The position numbers and the translations under genes are program-made. A DNA stretch of 53,179 bases from an uncultured Thermosynechococcus sp. GTDB lineage: Bacteria > Cyanobacteriota > Cyanobacteriia > Thermosynechococcales > Thermosynechococcaceae. The stretch is from contig NZ_CALJEM010000044.1 in NCBI RefSeq assembly GCF_938074695.1, positions 1 to 53,179 of the forward strand, given 5' to 3'. Shown in pieces: positions 8,295-17,375 of this stretch (position 1 is the stretch's first letter; every line of letters begins with the position of its first letter). Under the pieces are notes generated by a model. It searched no databases and was not told where the DNA came from. It saw nothing but the letters and a program-made list of their open reading frames with translations.

Positions 8295-10175
8295 ATGTGT
8301 GGCATTGTTGGTTATATTGGCCCACAGCGAGCGGCACAAGTCCTGCTGCAGGGGCTGCAAAAACTGGAATATCGCGGCTATGATTCCGCAGGGATTGCCA
8401 CACTGAATGAGGGTGAACTTCTCTGTGTCCGCGCCAAGGGGAAACTCCAAAACTTGGCTGAAAAAGTCGAACAACTTGACATTGTTGCCCATGTTGGCAT
8501 TGGCCACACCCGTTGGGCAACCCACGGTAAACCAGAGGAACACAATGCCCATCCCCATCGCGACAGTCGCGATCGCCTAGCCGTGGTGCAAAACGGCATC
8601 ATCGAGAACTACCGCGAACTGCGGCAGCAACTCCAAGCGCGCGGACACACTTTCCGCTCGGAGACCGATACAGAAGTCATCCCCCACCTCATTGCCGAAG
8701 CGTTGCCTGAGACCCCCACCCCCAATGGCCTCCTAGAAGCGGTGCGTCAAGCCATCCATCAATTGAAAGGCGCCTTCGCCATCGCCGTTATCTGTGCGGA
8801 TTATCCCGATGAATTGATCGTGGTACGGCAACAAGCCCCCCTTGTAATTGGCTTTGGCCAAGGGGAATTCTTCTGCGCCTCGGATACCCCAGCCTTGATT
8901 CCCTACACCCGTGCTGTTTTGCCCCTAGAAAATGGGGAACTGGCCCGGCTGACGCCCACAGGGGTGGAAGTGTATGACTTTGAGGGACATCGCCTGCGCA
9001 AAACCCCCCGCACCCTCAACTGGAACCCCGTCATGGTGGAAAAGCAGGGCTTTAAGCACTACATGCTCAAGGAAATCTATGAGCAACCGGGGGTGGTGCG
9101 CACCTGCCTAGAGGACTATTTACGCACCGATTGGGAGGTGGACAGTCCCTTTAGCCCGGTGCAGTTGAACCTAGACCCCGGCCTCTTGGAGAATCTTCAG
9201 TACATTCAAGTCGTTGCCTGTGGCACCAGTTGGCACGCCGGTCTCGTGGGCAAATATCTGCTCGAGCAGGTGGCCCAACTTCCCACCAGTGTCCAATATG
9301 CCTCAGAGTTTCGCTATGCACCGCCGCCCCTGCTCCCCAATACCCTGACCATTGGTGTCACGCAGTCCGGGGAAACCGCAGACACCCTGGCGGCCCTAGA
9401 GATGGAACTAAAACGCCGCCAAGGACTTGAGGGCGCTTTCGCACCTCGTTTGCTGGGGATTACCAATCGCCCGGAAAGCAGTTTAGGGCATCTGATCCCC
9501 CACCTTATTGATACCCGTGCGGGGATTGAAATCGGCGTGGCCGCCACAAAAACCTTTGTTGCCCAACTGATGGCCTTTTACTTGCTGACCCTAGAGTTGG
9601 CGTGGCAACGCCAGTCCTGCGATCGCCCCCGGCTTGCGGAACTGGTTACCGGCTTGCGCCAATTGCCGGCTCAGATGGAGCAAATTCTAGAAAGCCAAGA
9701 ACGCTACATTGAAGCCCTTTCCCACGACTTTGCTGAAACCCAAGACTTTATCTTTTTAGGACGCGGGATTAACTTTCCCATTGCCCTTGAAGGGGCGCTC
9801 AAACTCAAGGAAATTAGCTATATCCACGCTGAGGGGTATCCGGCGGGGGAAATGAAACATGGCCCGATCGCTCTCCTGGATGCTAAAGTGCCGGTGGTAA
9901 CCATCGCCATGCCGGGCAGCGTCTTTGAGAAAGTCCTCTCCAATGCCCAAGAAGCCCGTGCCCGCGATGCCCGCCTCATTGGGGTCACCCCCCTTGATGA
10001 AGCTGAAGCGCAGCACACGTTCGATAACCTTTTACCCGTGCCTGAAGTGGATGAGCTTCTTTCCCCCATCCTGACGGTGATGCCCCTGCAACTGTTGGCC
10101 TATCACATTGCTGCCCGCCGTGGCTTAGATGTGGATCAGCCCCGCAACCTCGCCAAATCGGTGACCGTTGAGTAG
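8295..10175 (+). CDS. glmS: Glutamine--fructose-6-phosphate aminotransferase (isomerizing)
   Basis: GlmS makes glucosamine-6-phosphate from fructose-6-phosphate and glutamine, the first step to UDP-GlcNAc for peptidoglycan. The protein starts MCGIVGYIG, so Met removal exposes the N-terminal Cys nucleophile of the class II glutaminase domain; LEYRGYDSAG and HTRWATHG follow. Two SIS sugar-isomerase domains come next (TQSGETADT near residue 355; LGRGINFPIALEGALKLKE near 490), and the end DQPRNLAKSVTVE is the classic GlmS C terminus. The length of 626 is standard. No glmS ribozyme is visible in the short leader. Confidence 0.97.
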   Translation: MCGIVGYIGPQRAAQVLLQGLQKLEYRGYDSAGIATLNEGELLCVRAKGKLQNLAEKVEQLDIVAHVGIGHTRWATHGKPEEHNAHPHRDSRDRLAVVQNGIIENYRELRQQLQARGHTFRSETDTEVIPHLIAEALPETPTPNGLLEAVRQAIHQLKGAFAIAVICADYPDELIVVRQQAPLVIGFGQGEFFCASDTPALIPYTRAVLPLENGELARLTPTGVEVYDFEGHRLRKTPRTLNWNPVMVEKQGFKHYMLKEIYEQPGVVRTCLEDYLRTDWEVDSPFSPVQLNLDPGLLENLQYIQVVACGTSWHAGLVGKYLLEQVAQLPTSVQYASEFRYAPPPLLPNTLTIGVTQSGETADTLAALEMELKRRQGLEGAFAPRLLGITNRPESSLGHLIPHLIDTRAGIEIGVAATKTFVAQLMAFYLLTLELAWQRQSCDRPRLAELVTGLRQLPAQMEQILESQERYIEALSHDFAETQDFIFLGRGINFPIALEGALKLKEISYIHAEGYPAGEMKHGPIALLDAKVPVVTIAMPGSVFEKVLSNAQEARARDARLIGVTPLDEAEAQHTFDNLLPVPEVDELLSPILTVMPLQLLAYHIAARRGLDVDQPRNLAKSVTVE

Positions 10176-10260
10176 CTTTCTATTTCAAGCATCCAAGGGG
10201 CAAGGCAACTGCAAATTCCTGCCACCCCCTAGTCAAGTCAAAAAATTAAATAAATTGTAA

Positions 10261-10587
10261 TTAAGTCAAATTCAATAAATTATCTTCTTCGTGGGTCGAG
10301 ATCACACAATCAGATGTGGGATAGGCTGCACACAATAGCACAAACCCTGCATCTAGCTCTTTTGGCTTCAAAAAGGAGTGATCTGACTGATCCACCGTGC
10401 CCTTGATCATGCGACCGGCACAGCTGACGCAGGCACCCGCACGGCAGGAGTAGGGCAGAGCAATCCCCTGGGCTTCAGCAGCATCGAGAATGTACTCGTC
10501 AGCGTGAACCCGGATGGTTTTGTTTAGACCTCTGGCTTCATTGACAAGGGTAACACTGTAAACTTTGTTATGATCCCGCTTTGTCAT
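10261..10587 (-). CDS. Plant-type [2Fe-2S] ferredoxin
   Basis: A 108-residue soluble electron carrier. The cluster ligands are Cys48, Cys53 and Cys56 in CRAGACVSC and Cys86 in [10 protein letters not shown]; Cys94 is an extra, non-ligand cysteine. It has an N-terminal extension of about 8 residues (MTKRDHNK) and an altered tail ending EEDNLLNLT compared with the roughly 97-residue PetF of photosynthetic electron transport, so it is more likely a minor, specialised ferredoxin than the main one. It is monocistronic, with about 200 bp of non-coding sequence upstream. The partner enzyme is unknown. Confidence 0.9.
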   Translation of the reverse strand: MTKRDHNKVYSVTLVNEARGLNKTIRVHADEYILDAAEAQGIALPYSCRAGACVSCAGRMIKGTVDQSDHSFLKPKELDAGFVLLCAAYPTSDCVISTHEEDNLLNLT

Positions 10588-10791
10588 TTAATTTCTCCTA
10601 AAAGTTACCTTTGAAGTGCCTCTCTGTCTGCTTAACGCATAACTTTAGAGCGATCGCAACCGCGCAAGCTGTTGTAAAAGGCATATCTTAATAAGTTGCA
10701 TTTTAGCAAAGGGAATCGGGCAAGTGAGTGTTACACAGCAGTGTTTATACTTTGAAACCATTTATTAGAATGATGAAGCTTCTGACTTGAG

Positions 10792-11532
10792 CTAATTGCG
10801 GGTTTCAGGAGCAGGTGGTGCACCCTGCGGTTGACTGGGGGAAACCCCCGATCGCCAGACTGCTCCAACAATGATGGCAACAACCACAAGGGCGATCGCC
10901 CCTAGACCCAAGAGGCTGGTTTTTGATCCTTGGTTCTCTTTTTCATGGACGGTTTCTTTGTTGTTTCCTTTGGGTTCGTTGTCGCTCTCACTGGCCAGGG
11001 TGTCTTTTGCCGGTTCGGATTCAGGGTGCAACTGGGTAGCTACGGCTGCCACCAATTCACGGTTAGGGGTTCGCCGCAGTTCGCCACTGAGTTCCATGCC
11101 CACAAGGGTTTCCTTGGCTCCCCGCAGATCAGATTTAATGCTTTGAAAAGCAATTGATTGCAGATATTGGCTAAACTCGGTATCCGCCATGGAGAGCAGG
11201 AGATAGGAGGCCTTGGCTTTACGCCCAAAGAGAATGACATCGCCGTGTTGTAATTCATGGCTACTGATGCGCTTGCCATTGACAAAAGTGCCGTTGGTGC
11301 TGGGTTTGCCATCGGCATTGCCATCCACAAGGCGATAGCGATAGCTGGTGGTACCGGGGATAGGTACCCGCAGGAGAATGGCGTGCTGGCGGGAAACGGT
11401 TTCAAAATCAATCACAATGGCATTACTCTCATCACGTCCAATGGAGTAGGCCGCTGCCTCAAGGGCGATCGCCCGCCGTCCCTTAGCGGTATTCAAAATT
11501 AAGACGTGACGTTCCTGTTGCAGGCTATTCAT
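10792..11532 (-). CDS. FHA-domain protein with C-terminal membrane anchor
   Basis: The N-terminal forkhead-associated domain spans roughly residues 10-115 and shows the phosphothreonine-binding signature: YSIGRDESN, VSRQHA, then STNGTFVNGKRI and LQHGDVILFG. A polar linker follows, then one transmembrane helix (LLGLGAIALVVVAIIVGAVW, near residues 208-227) and a short Pro-rich tail. FHA domains bind phosphothreonine peptides, so it may act in Ser/Thr kinase signalling at the membrane; no kinase gene is in the window. The start chosen is ATG 11532 (MNSLQQERHV); an upstream in-frame start at 11565 adds 11 residues. Confidence 0.85.
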   Translation of the reverse strand: MNSLQQERHVLILNTAKGRRAIALEAAAYSIGRDESNAIVIDFETVSRQHAILLRVPIPGTTSYRYRLVDGNADGKPSTNGTFVNGKRISSHELQHGDVILFGRKAKASYLLLSMADTEFSQYLQSIAFQSIKSDLRGAKETLVGMELSGELRRTPNRELVAAVATQLHPESEPAKDTLASESDNEPKGNNKETVHEKENQGSKTSLLGLGAIALVVVAIIVGAVWRSGVSPSQPQGAPPAPETRN

Positions 11533-11704
11533 GCGATGTATCCCCCGTGTTTCAACAGCCCTCAAGAAATCATCCCCCTTGCAAATCTGAATACCTCTCG
11601 CCTTCCTCCTTGGTTAAAACAGGAGCGTTACAAAACATGACACTTCCACAAGTGGTCTAGGCTGTGTGCTTACTTCTACCTTTGCCTGTTTTACCTAGGG
11701 TTGC

Positions 11705-11720
11705 TGTGATATTGATCACA
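11705..11720. promoter_or_regulatory. CRP-family binding palindrome TGTGA-N6-TCACA
   Basis: The sequence TGTGATATTGATCACA is a perfect match to the TGTGA-N6-TCACA consensus of CRP proteins, including cyanobacterial SyCRP1. It lies in the 313-bp region between the FHA gene (start 11532) and the small membrane protein (start 11846), which otherwise holds no ORF. A TAAAAT at 11796-11801 could be the -10 element of the right-hand gene, placing the site roughly 95 bp upstream of its start point. Either divergent gene could be the target. Confidence 0.6.
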
Positions 11721-11845
11721 TTTAAGAGAGTTTTTAGGAAGCGCCACAAATCGTAACAAGTCGTTATCCTTAACCCCAGGGCTAGGAAAGCGGCCTAAAA
11801 TTAATTTGGTTACTGTGGATTCAATGGTGCTTGGAGCTTATTCCT

Positions 11846-11983
11846 ATGGCCACGGACTTTAATCGCGGCATTATGAAGTTTGATGATGCCGACAGCCCAG
11901 CGATGATCGCGATTTCTGCCGTTTTGATTCTGGGCTTTATTGCAGCTCTGATTTGGTGGGCACTTCAGACCGCCTACGCCTAG
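11846..11983 (+). CDS. Conserved-looking 45-residue single-span membrane protein
   Basis: It reads MATDFNRGIMKFDDADSPAM, then a hydrophobic helix (ISAVLILGFIAALIWWAL) and the end QTAYA. A GGAG ribosome-binding site sits about 10 bp before the ATG. The size, N-out acidic segment and Trp-rich helix end resemble the small subunits that decorate photosystems or NDH-1, but I cannot assign it to a named subunit. Its stop codon TAG interlocks with the stop codon of the SbcC-like gene on the other strand (CTAG at 11980-11983). A perfect CRP-type site lies upstream. Confidence 0.7.
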   Translation: MATDFNRGIMKFDDADSPAMIAISAVLILGFIAALIWWALQTAYA

Positions 11984-14742
11984 GGGAGCGATCGCTCCAA
12001 ATGGATCGTGTGCTCCGTGAGGGCTTCAAAGGTTTCATCGTGACTGATGACAAAAAGCTGATGAAAACTCTTGAGGTTGCTGAGGCTCTCGGCCAGTTGC
12101 TGGCGGCGCAGCTGATCCAGATTGGTGGTAGGCTCATCAAAAAAAGCAATGTCGGTGTTGACAAGTACCCGCAACAGGGCAAGGCGCACCGCAAGGGCAG
12201 CGCACATTTGCTCACCGCCAGAGAGGCTTTTGAAGGGTCGCCAGCAGCCCCCTTCATTCATCTGAATCTCATAGTCCGATGTCCATTGAAGCGCCACATC
12301 AGGACGGTTAAGGAGTTCGCGCAATAGGCGATCGGCTTCAGCGGAAACCGTGTGCAGATAGGCTTCACTGACGCGAGGGCCACTTTTGTGGAAAATGTTG
12401 CGAGCCGTCTCAATTAGGTAGTGGTGCTTTTGGGCAGCCACAAGCTGCTTTAGGGTCTCTTCCTTTTGGGCAGCAACTTCGTCAAGATACTTGAGGGTTC
12501 CTAGGCAGTTTTGATACTGCTTTTCCTTTTCGGGAAGGGCACCTAAAAGCCGTTGGTACTGGCGGTGTAAGTTCTCGTAGCGATCGCGAACGGCTTCCAG
12601 AGCAGCCAAGTCAACGCCTTGCTCTTGGGCTTTGTACTCTGCTTGGGCTTTGGCTAGGGCGGCTTTCAACTCATTGGCAGCTTGGGTGGCTGTTCTGAGG
12701 GCAGCTTCATAACTCTCGACTTGGGCGGCCTGCTGCTGGTGTTGAAGATAAGTATCATAGCTGGCGCGGAGGCGAGCAAGTTCATCGCTGAGCTGTTGTC
12801 GCTGTTCCTCAAGGGAGGCGTAGTGTTGGCGTTCCTCATAGAGGCGGGTGAGGCGAGCTTGGAGGGTGGCCTGTTCGTTGCACAAACGCTCATAGTCCGC
12901 CTCCAGTTGGGGGGCTGCTACCTGCTGCTCTAGTAATAGTTGTCGCTGGGCATGGGGTTGACCAAGGCTGGCGCGTTCTTTGCGCAATTGGTTCAGGCGG
13001 TGTTCTAGATCAACAAACTCTTTGCTCAAGGGTTCGAGGAGTTGCCGGCGATCGCCCAATTGCCTCAGCTCCGCTGCCAAACGGCTGCGTTCCTCCTCTA
13101 GGGCTTGGGCTTGCAAGAGCGATCGCTCTGCGGCAGCAGCGAGGGCAATATCGGCTTCTAACTGTTCCAATGTGCGAGTAAGGGCAGGAATGGCTTCAGG
13201 ATCGGTGAGGGTTCGGCGCAGCGCCGTCAGTTGCTCCAAGAGCCAGTGATAATTCTGCTGAAGCTGCTGCAGGGCCCCTAGCCCCCGTTCAATGGCGGTG
13301 GCCACCAAGGAAAATTGCCGAACAGCCCTGAGGTCGGCCATCGCCGCCGTGACAAGGGCATCGGTTGCCGTGGCTTGGCTTTGAGCCGTGTTGAGAATGG
13401 GATCAAGGGTGGCCGCAAAGGCATGGGCAGCGGTGGCGTGGTTGAGTTGGGCTTGGAGGCGCTCTCGTTCTGCCTGTTTGGCACTCAAGGTGGCGGCCAA
13501 AGGACGCTGTTGCTCTAGGGCTTGCACCTGTTGAGTAATGTCCTCAAGGCGGGCTTGCAGGGTTGCCGCTTGTTGTTTGAGATGGCGCAGGGCCTGATCT
13601 GCCTGCTGAGCTTGCTGATAGCGCGCCTCCAGGGGGGCAATTTCGGCATCGAGGGCCTCGGCAGCGGTAATCTGGGGTTCAAGGGCAGCCAGTTGGCCGG
13701 CAATGGTGGCGATCGCTTGGCGCTGGCTTTCAATACTGGCTAATTGAGTGGCAAGCTTTTGTTGCTGCTGCTCAAGGCTGTGGATTTCCTGTTCTAGGGC
13801 AGCTCGTCCCCGCAGTTGCCGCTCGAGTTCTTGGGAGCGCGCCTCCAGTTGGCGATAGCGATCCCAGGCGGATTGCAGTTGCTGGCACCGGGCTTGACTC
13901 TCGCGGGCAGCGGTCAACTGATGCTGGCGATCGCGACAGAGTTCCTCCTGCTGACGGAGTTGGGCTTCGAGGCGTTCGCAGGTTTGCTCAAGGCGGCTCA
14001 ACGTTTCAACAGCCGCTTCGTATTGCTGTTTTTGGGCGGCCAAGGCCTGACATTCTTGTTGTAATTCCTCGCACCGCCGGCGATCGCACTCTAGCGCCGC
14101 CGCCAAAGCCATTGCCTGTTGTTCATACTGGGGGCGAGTCGCCAATTCTTGTTCCTGTAGAGCCAACTGGCGCTTCAGCGACGCCACCTGCTCTTGGGAG
14201 AAATTGACAAGTGCTAAGGCGTTATCAAAGGCTTGGCGATAATCACTCACCTGTAAAATTGGGTCAAAGAGTTGGCGCCGCTGGGCGGGTGGCTTGAGAA
14301 AATCCGCCGTGATCATTCCTTGGGGAATGCCAATGATCTGCTCAAAGAGATCCCTAAGGGGAAAGGCGCTCCGGATACCGAGGTGCTCCCGCAACCATGC
14401 CTGAACATCTTCACGCGACGAGAGACCCAAGTCTCCCACTTGGGGATCGTAAATGGAGTACCCCGTTTGCGTATTGCGCCGCACCACGTAGGAGCGACCA
14501 TCCACTGCCGAGATAAACTGCACCGTGGCTTCGGCCCGCCTGGCCCCCCTGCGAATAATGGCCCTATTAAAGCCACTGCCATACCCAGAGGTGGCATCGA
14601 AGAGTACCCAAGCAATGGCTTCAAAAAGACTGGTTTTGCCCGCCCCATTCTCACCGCAGATGACGTTCACTCCCGGCAGAAACTCAAAGGTACGCTCCTG
14701 ATGAATCTTAAAGTTTTTTAGAGTCAGTCGTTGAATCTCCAC
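11980..14742 (-). CDS. SbcC/Rad50-like SMC-family ATPase without zinc hook
   Basis: A 920-residue chromosome-maintenance ATPase: ABC half-site at the N terminus (Walker A GENGAGKTS near residue 30, Q-loop region FEQIIGIPQGMITADF near 133), very long coiled coils from about 170 to 780, and the C-terminal half-site with LSGGEQ near 838 and Walker B FFDEPTTNLD near 864. SbcC/Rad50 partners the nuclease SbcD/Mre11 in DNA-end processing, but no sbcD is nearby. No CxxC zinc-hook motif occurs at the apex. The start is GTG 14742, which has a strong GGAGAG ribosome-binding site; the frame extends to 14766 without a better signal. It overlaps the small membrane gene by 4 bp at its 3' end. Confidence 0.85.
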   Translation of the reverse strand: MEIQRLTLKNFKIHQERTFEFLPGVNVICGENGAGKTSLFEAIAWVLFDATSGYGSGFNRAIIRRGARRAEATVQFISAVDGRSYVVRRNTQTGYSIYDPQVGDLGLSSREDVQAWLREHLGIRSAFPLRDLFEQIIGIPQGMITADFLKPPAQRRQLFDPILQVSDYRQAFDNALALVNFSQEQVASLKRQLALQEQELATRPQYEQQAMALAAALECDRRRCEELQQECQALAAQKQQYEAAVETLSRLEQTCERLEAQLRQQEELCRDRQHQLTAARESQARCQQLQSAWDRYRQLEARSQELERQLRGRAALEQEIHSLEQQQQKLATQLASIESQRQAIATIAGQLAALEPQITAAEALDAEIAPLEARYQQAQQADQALRHLKQQAATLQARLEDITQQVQALEQQRPLAATLSAKQAERERLQAQLNHATAAHAFAATLDPILNTAQSQATATDALVTAAMADLRAVRQFSLVATAIERGLGALQQLQQNYHWLLEQLTALRRTLTDPEAIPALTRTLEQLEADIALAAAAERSLLQAQALEEERSRLAAELRQLGDRRQLLEPLSKEFVDLEHRLNQLRKERASLGQPHAQRQLLLEQQVAAPQLEADYERLCNEQATLQARLTRLYEERQHYASLEEQRQQLSDELARLRASYDTYLQHQQQAAQVESYEAALRTATQAANELKAALAKAQAEYKAQEQGVDLAALEAVRDRYENLHRQYQRLLGALPEKEKQYQNCLGTLKYLDEVAAQKEETLKQLVAAQKHHYLIETARNIFHKSGPRVSEAYLHTVSAEADRLLRELLNRPDVALQWTSDYEIQMNEGGCWRPFKSLSGGEQMCAALAVRLALLRVLVNTDIAFFDEPTTNLDQLRRQQLAESLSNLKSFHQLFVISHDETFEALTEHTIHLERSLP

Positions 14743-15060
14743 GCACTCTCTCCAAGAATGCCTCATGCTTTTACAAAAATTTACTCGGGCTTAAGTCTTT
14801 TTGAAAAAGTGGCCGTTGACCAATGACTTTTTTTTAGGCTGGAGTTATAGTCATATCCCTGTTTCCAGAGTCAATATCAGCCCCTTGGTGACGCCGAATT
14901 CAGCCCCCTAGACTCTTGAAACTGGGTAGCCTAAGGTGGGGGGGTGCGTACTTTTTCGGGCATACCTTGAGTGCCGAGGGCTGATGATTTCCACACTACT
15001 ACTTTCCCAAAGGCAGTTGAGTTGACAACTACAGCATTCCACCGCGAGAGGATTTGAACC
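14743..15060. other. Intergenic region between divergent genes
   Basis: About 318 bp between the SbcC-like gene and the 15061 gene, which diverge. It contains a run of eight T near 14827 and a short inverted repeat (AGTTG/CAACT, about 15016-15031) before the right-hand gene. I see no RNA gene; the minus-strand ORF that crosses into the coding region is treated as a shadow. Confidence 0.5.
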
Positions 15061-15420
15061 GTGGATTTATTACATAAGCAGATTTTGGTTCTAAGTAACA
15101 AAATTGATGCCCTGTACCAGATTGTTGAACAACTTAACCAAAAGGTTTCTAAGGCCCTAGAGGAAGGACGGCTCAAGCCGTTGCCAGCAACCCCTGCTGA
15201 GGAGCCTCCTCTGGCAAGACATCGCCCTTTGAGGAGTACCCCAGAGCACAAGGATATTCTAGTGGATGATGACTACCCTCAGGCACGCCAGCTCAGCGGC
15301 GATCGCCCCCTGAGTCCAGAGATTCAAATTCAACGGCTCACGGCACAGCTCACCGCCGCCTACAACCAGATTGCTGCCCTTGAGGAGCGGTTGCTTTCCC
15401 ACCACAGCCATAGCCACTGA
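15061..15420 (+). CDS. Small coiled-coil hypothetical protein
   Basis: A 119-residue protein starting at GTG 15061 with a GAGAGGA ribosome-binding site. Residues 1-40 (MDLLHKQILVLSNKIDALYQ and following) and about 88-112 (IQRLTAQLTAAYNQIAALEE) form two short coiled coils joined by an acidic, Pro-rich disordered linker; the tail is histidine-rich (HHSHSH). No enzymatic motif is visible and I do not recognise the family. It lies 11 bp from the convergent end of menD. Confidence 0.65.
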   Translation: MDLLHKQILVLSNKIDALYQIVEQLNQKVSKALEEGRLKPLPATPAEEPPLARHRPLRSTPEHKDILVDDDYPQARQLSGDRPLSPEIQIQRLTAQLTAAYNQIAALEERLLSHHSHSH

Positions 15421-15431
15421 AGGATGAAAAC

Positions 15432-17120
15432 TCAGCCCCTGAGGTCAGCAAGTACCTGCTGTCGCCATTGGGCATTGCGGTGGCGATCGCTCCTAAATTC
15501 TAAAAGGCGTATCTTGGGCCAAGGGGTTTGGCGAAGCTGCGCCTCTATATCCGCCCAGTCTTGCAGGCAGTGGTAGGGAACGCCGTAGGCGGCGGCAAGG
15601 TAACGAAAATCCACCTGCTGGGGGGTGGCAAAAAAAGCCTCAAAGGGGGGATCAAACTGGCGAATGGGCAAATGCTCAAAAATGCCGCCCCCCTGATTAT
15701 TGATCAGCAGCACCGTGAGACACCCTTGAAATTGAGGGGTGATCAGCCAGCCATTGGTATCGTGCAAGCAGGCCAGATCTCCGGTGATCAAGAGGGTGGG
15801 TTGACCGCGATGGGCCACCCCTAGGGCGCTGGAGAGGGTTCCATCAATGCCGTTGGCACCGCGATTAAAGTAAAAGCGATGGGGGCGATTACCGGCACGC
15901 CAAACACTCTCGACATCCCGCACGGGCATACTACTGGCCACAAAAATTGCCGTCTGCGTCGGCAGCCACTCTGGCAGGTGGTAAATTAATTTGGCTTCGC
16001 AAAACCAGTCAATGGTCTCAAAAAGCTGCTTTAGTTGCTCCCGCAACCGTTCATCCTGCTCTTGCCAGTCCTTGAGGTAGGGGTTGGCGGGCAGGGGGTC
16101 GGGGGGGCAGTCCACGTCTTGGGGAGCGATCGCCAGCGTCTGGCAGCGGCCATGGAGGGGATTGTTGTTATCCCCCGTAGGCTCCAGGCACCAGATCAGG
16201 GGATCGCAGGCACTCAGCCACTCCCGCAGGGGCTTACTGGTGGGCAATGGCCCCAGTTGAATCACCGCTTCAGGGCGCAGGCGTTCCCGTAGGAGGGCAT
16301 CTCGCAGTAGTAGGTCGTAGTGGGCAATGCTGTGGGGCAGTCCCCGTGCTGAGGAAAGGGCATCGGCAAGCACCGGCCACTGGAGAAACCGACTCAGGCG
16401 ATCAATCGCAGCAGCTTCGGCCACGGGATTCACGGTATGACTAGGTCCTGCAATAATCACCCCCCGCTGGATTTGTTGCCATGTTGGCCAAGGTAAAGGT
16501 GTAACGGTGCGAGGGTAAACAAAGGGTTGCACGTGGTCAAAGAAGTGCTCTGGCAGCGTTCCTTGAAAATTGGCCTCCAAGCGCAGGTCAAGGGGGTCTC
16601 GCAGGGGAATATTCAAATGCACCGGCCCCGGATCTGGCCAGAGAGCGGTTTGCCAACTATAGCAGAGGGTTTGCCGCAGATAGGGCAACAGGGGGAGTTC
16701 CGGCAGACTTAGTTCGCGATAGTGACGCACCGCCCGGCCATAGAGATGCACCTGATCAATGGCTTGCCCCGCCTGGCAAAAGCGCAATTCGGGGGGGCGA
16801 TCGGCGGTCAGGACAATTAACGGTAAATGACTTAGGCTGGCTTCAAGAATTGCGGGGTAGAAATTGGCGGCAGCAGTGCCTGAAGTACAGACAAGGGCAA
16901 CCGGTCGTCCCTGCTGTTGGACTAGGCCAAGGGCAAAAAAAGCCGCCGAGCGTTCGTCAAGAATCGGCAGAGCTTCAAGATGCCGATGGGCAGCAGCCGC
17001 GATCGCCAGGGGGCCAGAACGTGATCCCGGCGAGAGAACGACTGTCCGCAAGCCTAGACGGTAGAGGGTTTCAAAGAGGACGCTTGCCCAGAGGACATTG
17101 AGATTTTCCGTGAGAATCAT
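15432..17120 (-). CDS. menD: SEPHCHC synthase MenD (thiamine-diphosphate enzyme)
   Basis: MenD condenses 2-oxoglutarate with isochorismate, the first committed step towards the naphthoquinone head group; in cyanobacteria this pathway gives phylloquinone for photosystem I. The protein (562 residues, normal length) starts MILTENLNVLWA, has the N-terminal signature VLSPGSRSGPLAIAAAA, the thiamine-binding Glu region LDERSAAFFALGLVQ, and the C-terminal TPP-binding segment GNRPHRFYFNRGANGIDGT followed by LLITGDLACLHDTNG. No other men gene is adjacent. About 130 bp upstream lies tRNA-Gly in the same orientation. Confidence 0.95.
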   Translation of the reverse strand: MILTENLNVLWASVLFETLYRLGLRTVVLSPGSRSGPLAIAAAAHRHLEALPILDERSAAFFALGLVQQQGRPVALVCTSGTAAANFYPAILEASLSHLPLIVLTADRPPELRFCQAGQAIDQVHLYGRAVRHYRELSLPELPLLPYLRQTLCYSWQTALWPDPGPVHLNIPLRDPLDLRLEANFQGTLPEHFFDHVQPFVYPRTVTPLPWPTWQQIQRGVIIAGPSHTVNPVAEAAAIDRLSRFLQWPVLADALSSARGLPHSIAHYDLLLRDALLRERLRPEAVIQLGPLPTSKPLREWLSACDPLIWCLEPTGDNNNPLHGRCQTLAIAPQDVDCPPDPLPANPYLKDWQEQDERLREQLKQLFETIDWFCEAKLIYHLPEWLPTQTAIFVASSMPVRDVESVWRAGNRPHRFYFNRGANGIDGTLSSALGVAHRGQPTLLITGDLACLHDTNGWLITPQFQGCLTVLLINNQGGGIFEHLPIRQFDPPFEAFFATPQQVDFRYLAAAYGVPYHCLQDWADIEAQLRQTPWPKIRLLEFRSDRHRNAQWRQQVLADLRG

Positions 17121-17250
17121 CCATCAATGCGCCAATCTTGAAAAGTTGAAAATTAGAGTCTGCCTAGGGGGATTGCCCGTAGGGACTAACCAGTATGACA
17201 CAACTGCCGCAGGGCAGCTTTGCAGGTAACCTAAACAGGCCTAGGTTTGA

Positions 17251-17321
17251 AGCGGGCAGTCGGAATCGAACCGACAACTTTAGCTTGGAAGGCTAAGGTT
17301 TTACCATTAAACTATGCCCGC
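17251..17321 (-). tRNA. trnG-UCC: tRNA-Gly (anticodon UCC)
   Basis: On the minus strand the acceptor arm GCGGGCA pairs with TGCCCGC, with discriminator U. The T-arm GTTCGATTC and the anticodon loop CTTCCAA centred on TCC are intact. The length is 71 nt; CCA is not encoded. Confidence 0.95.
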
Positions 17322-17375
17322 AATCCCAAGGAATACTACACTAACATGACCTTGGGGCGATCGCAAAGGGCAATC

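Noticed and set aside
14931..15251. A 106-codon minus-strand ORF
   Set aside because: It overlaps the 15061 coiled-coil gene in antisense and has no protein-like pattern.
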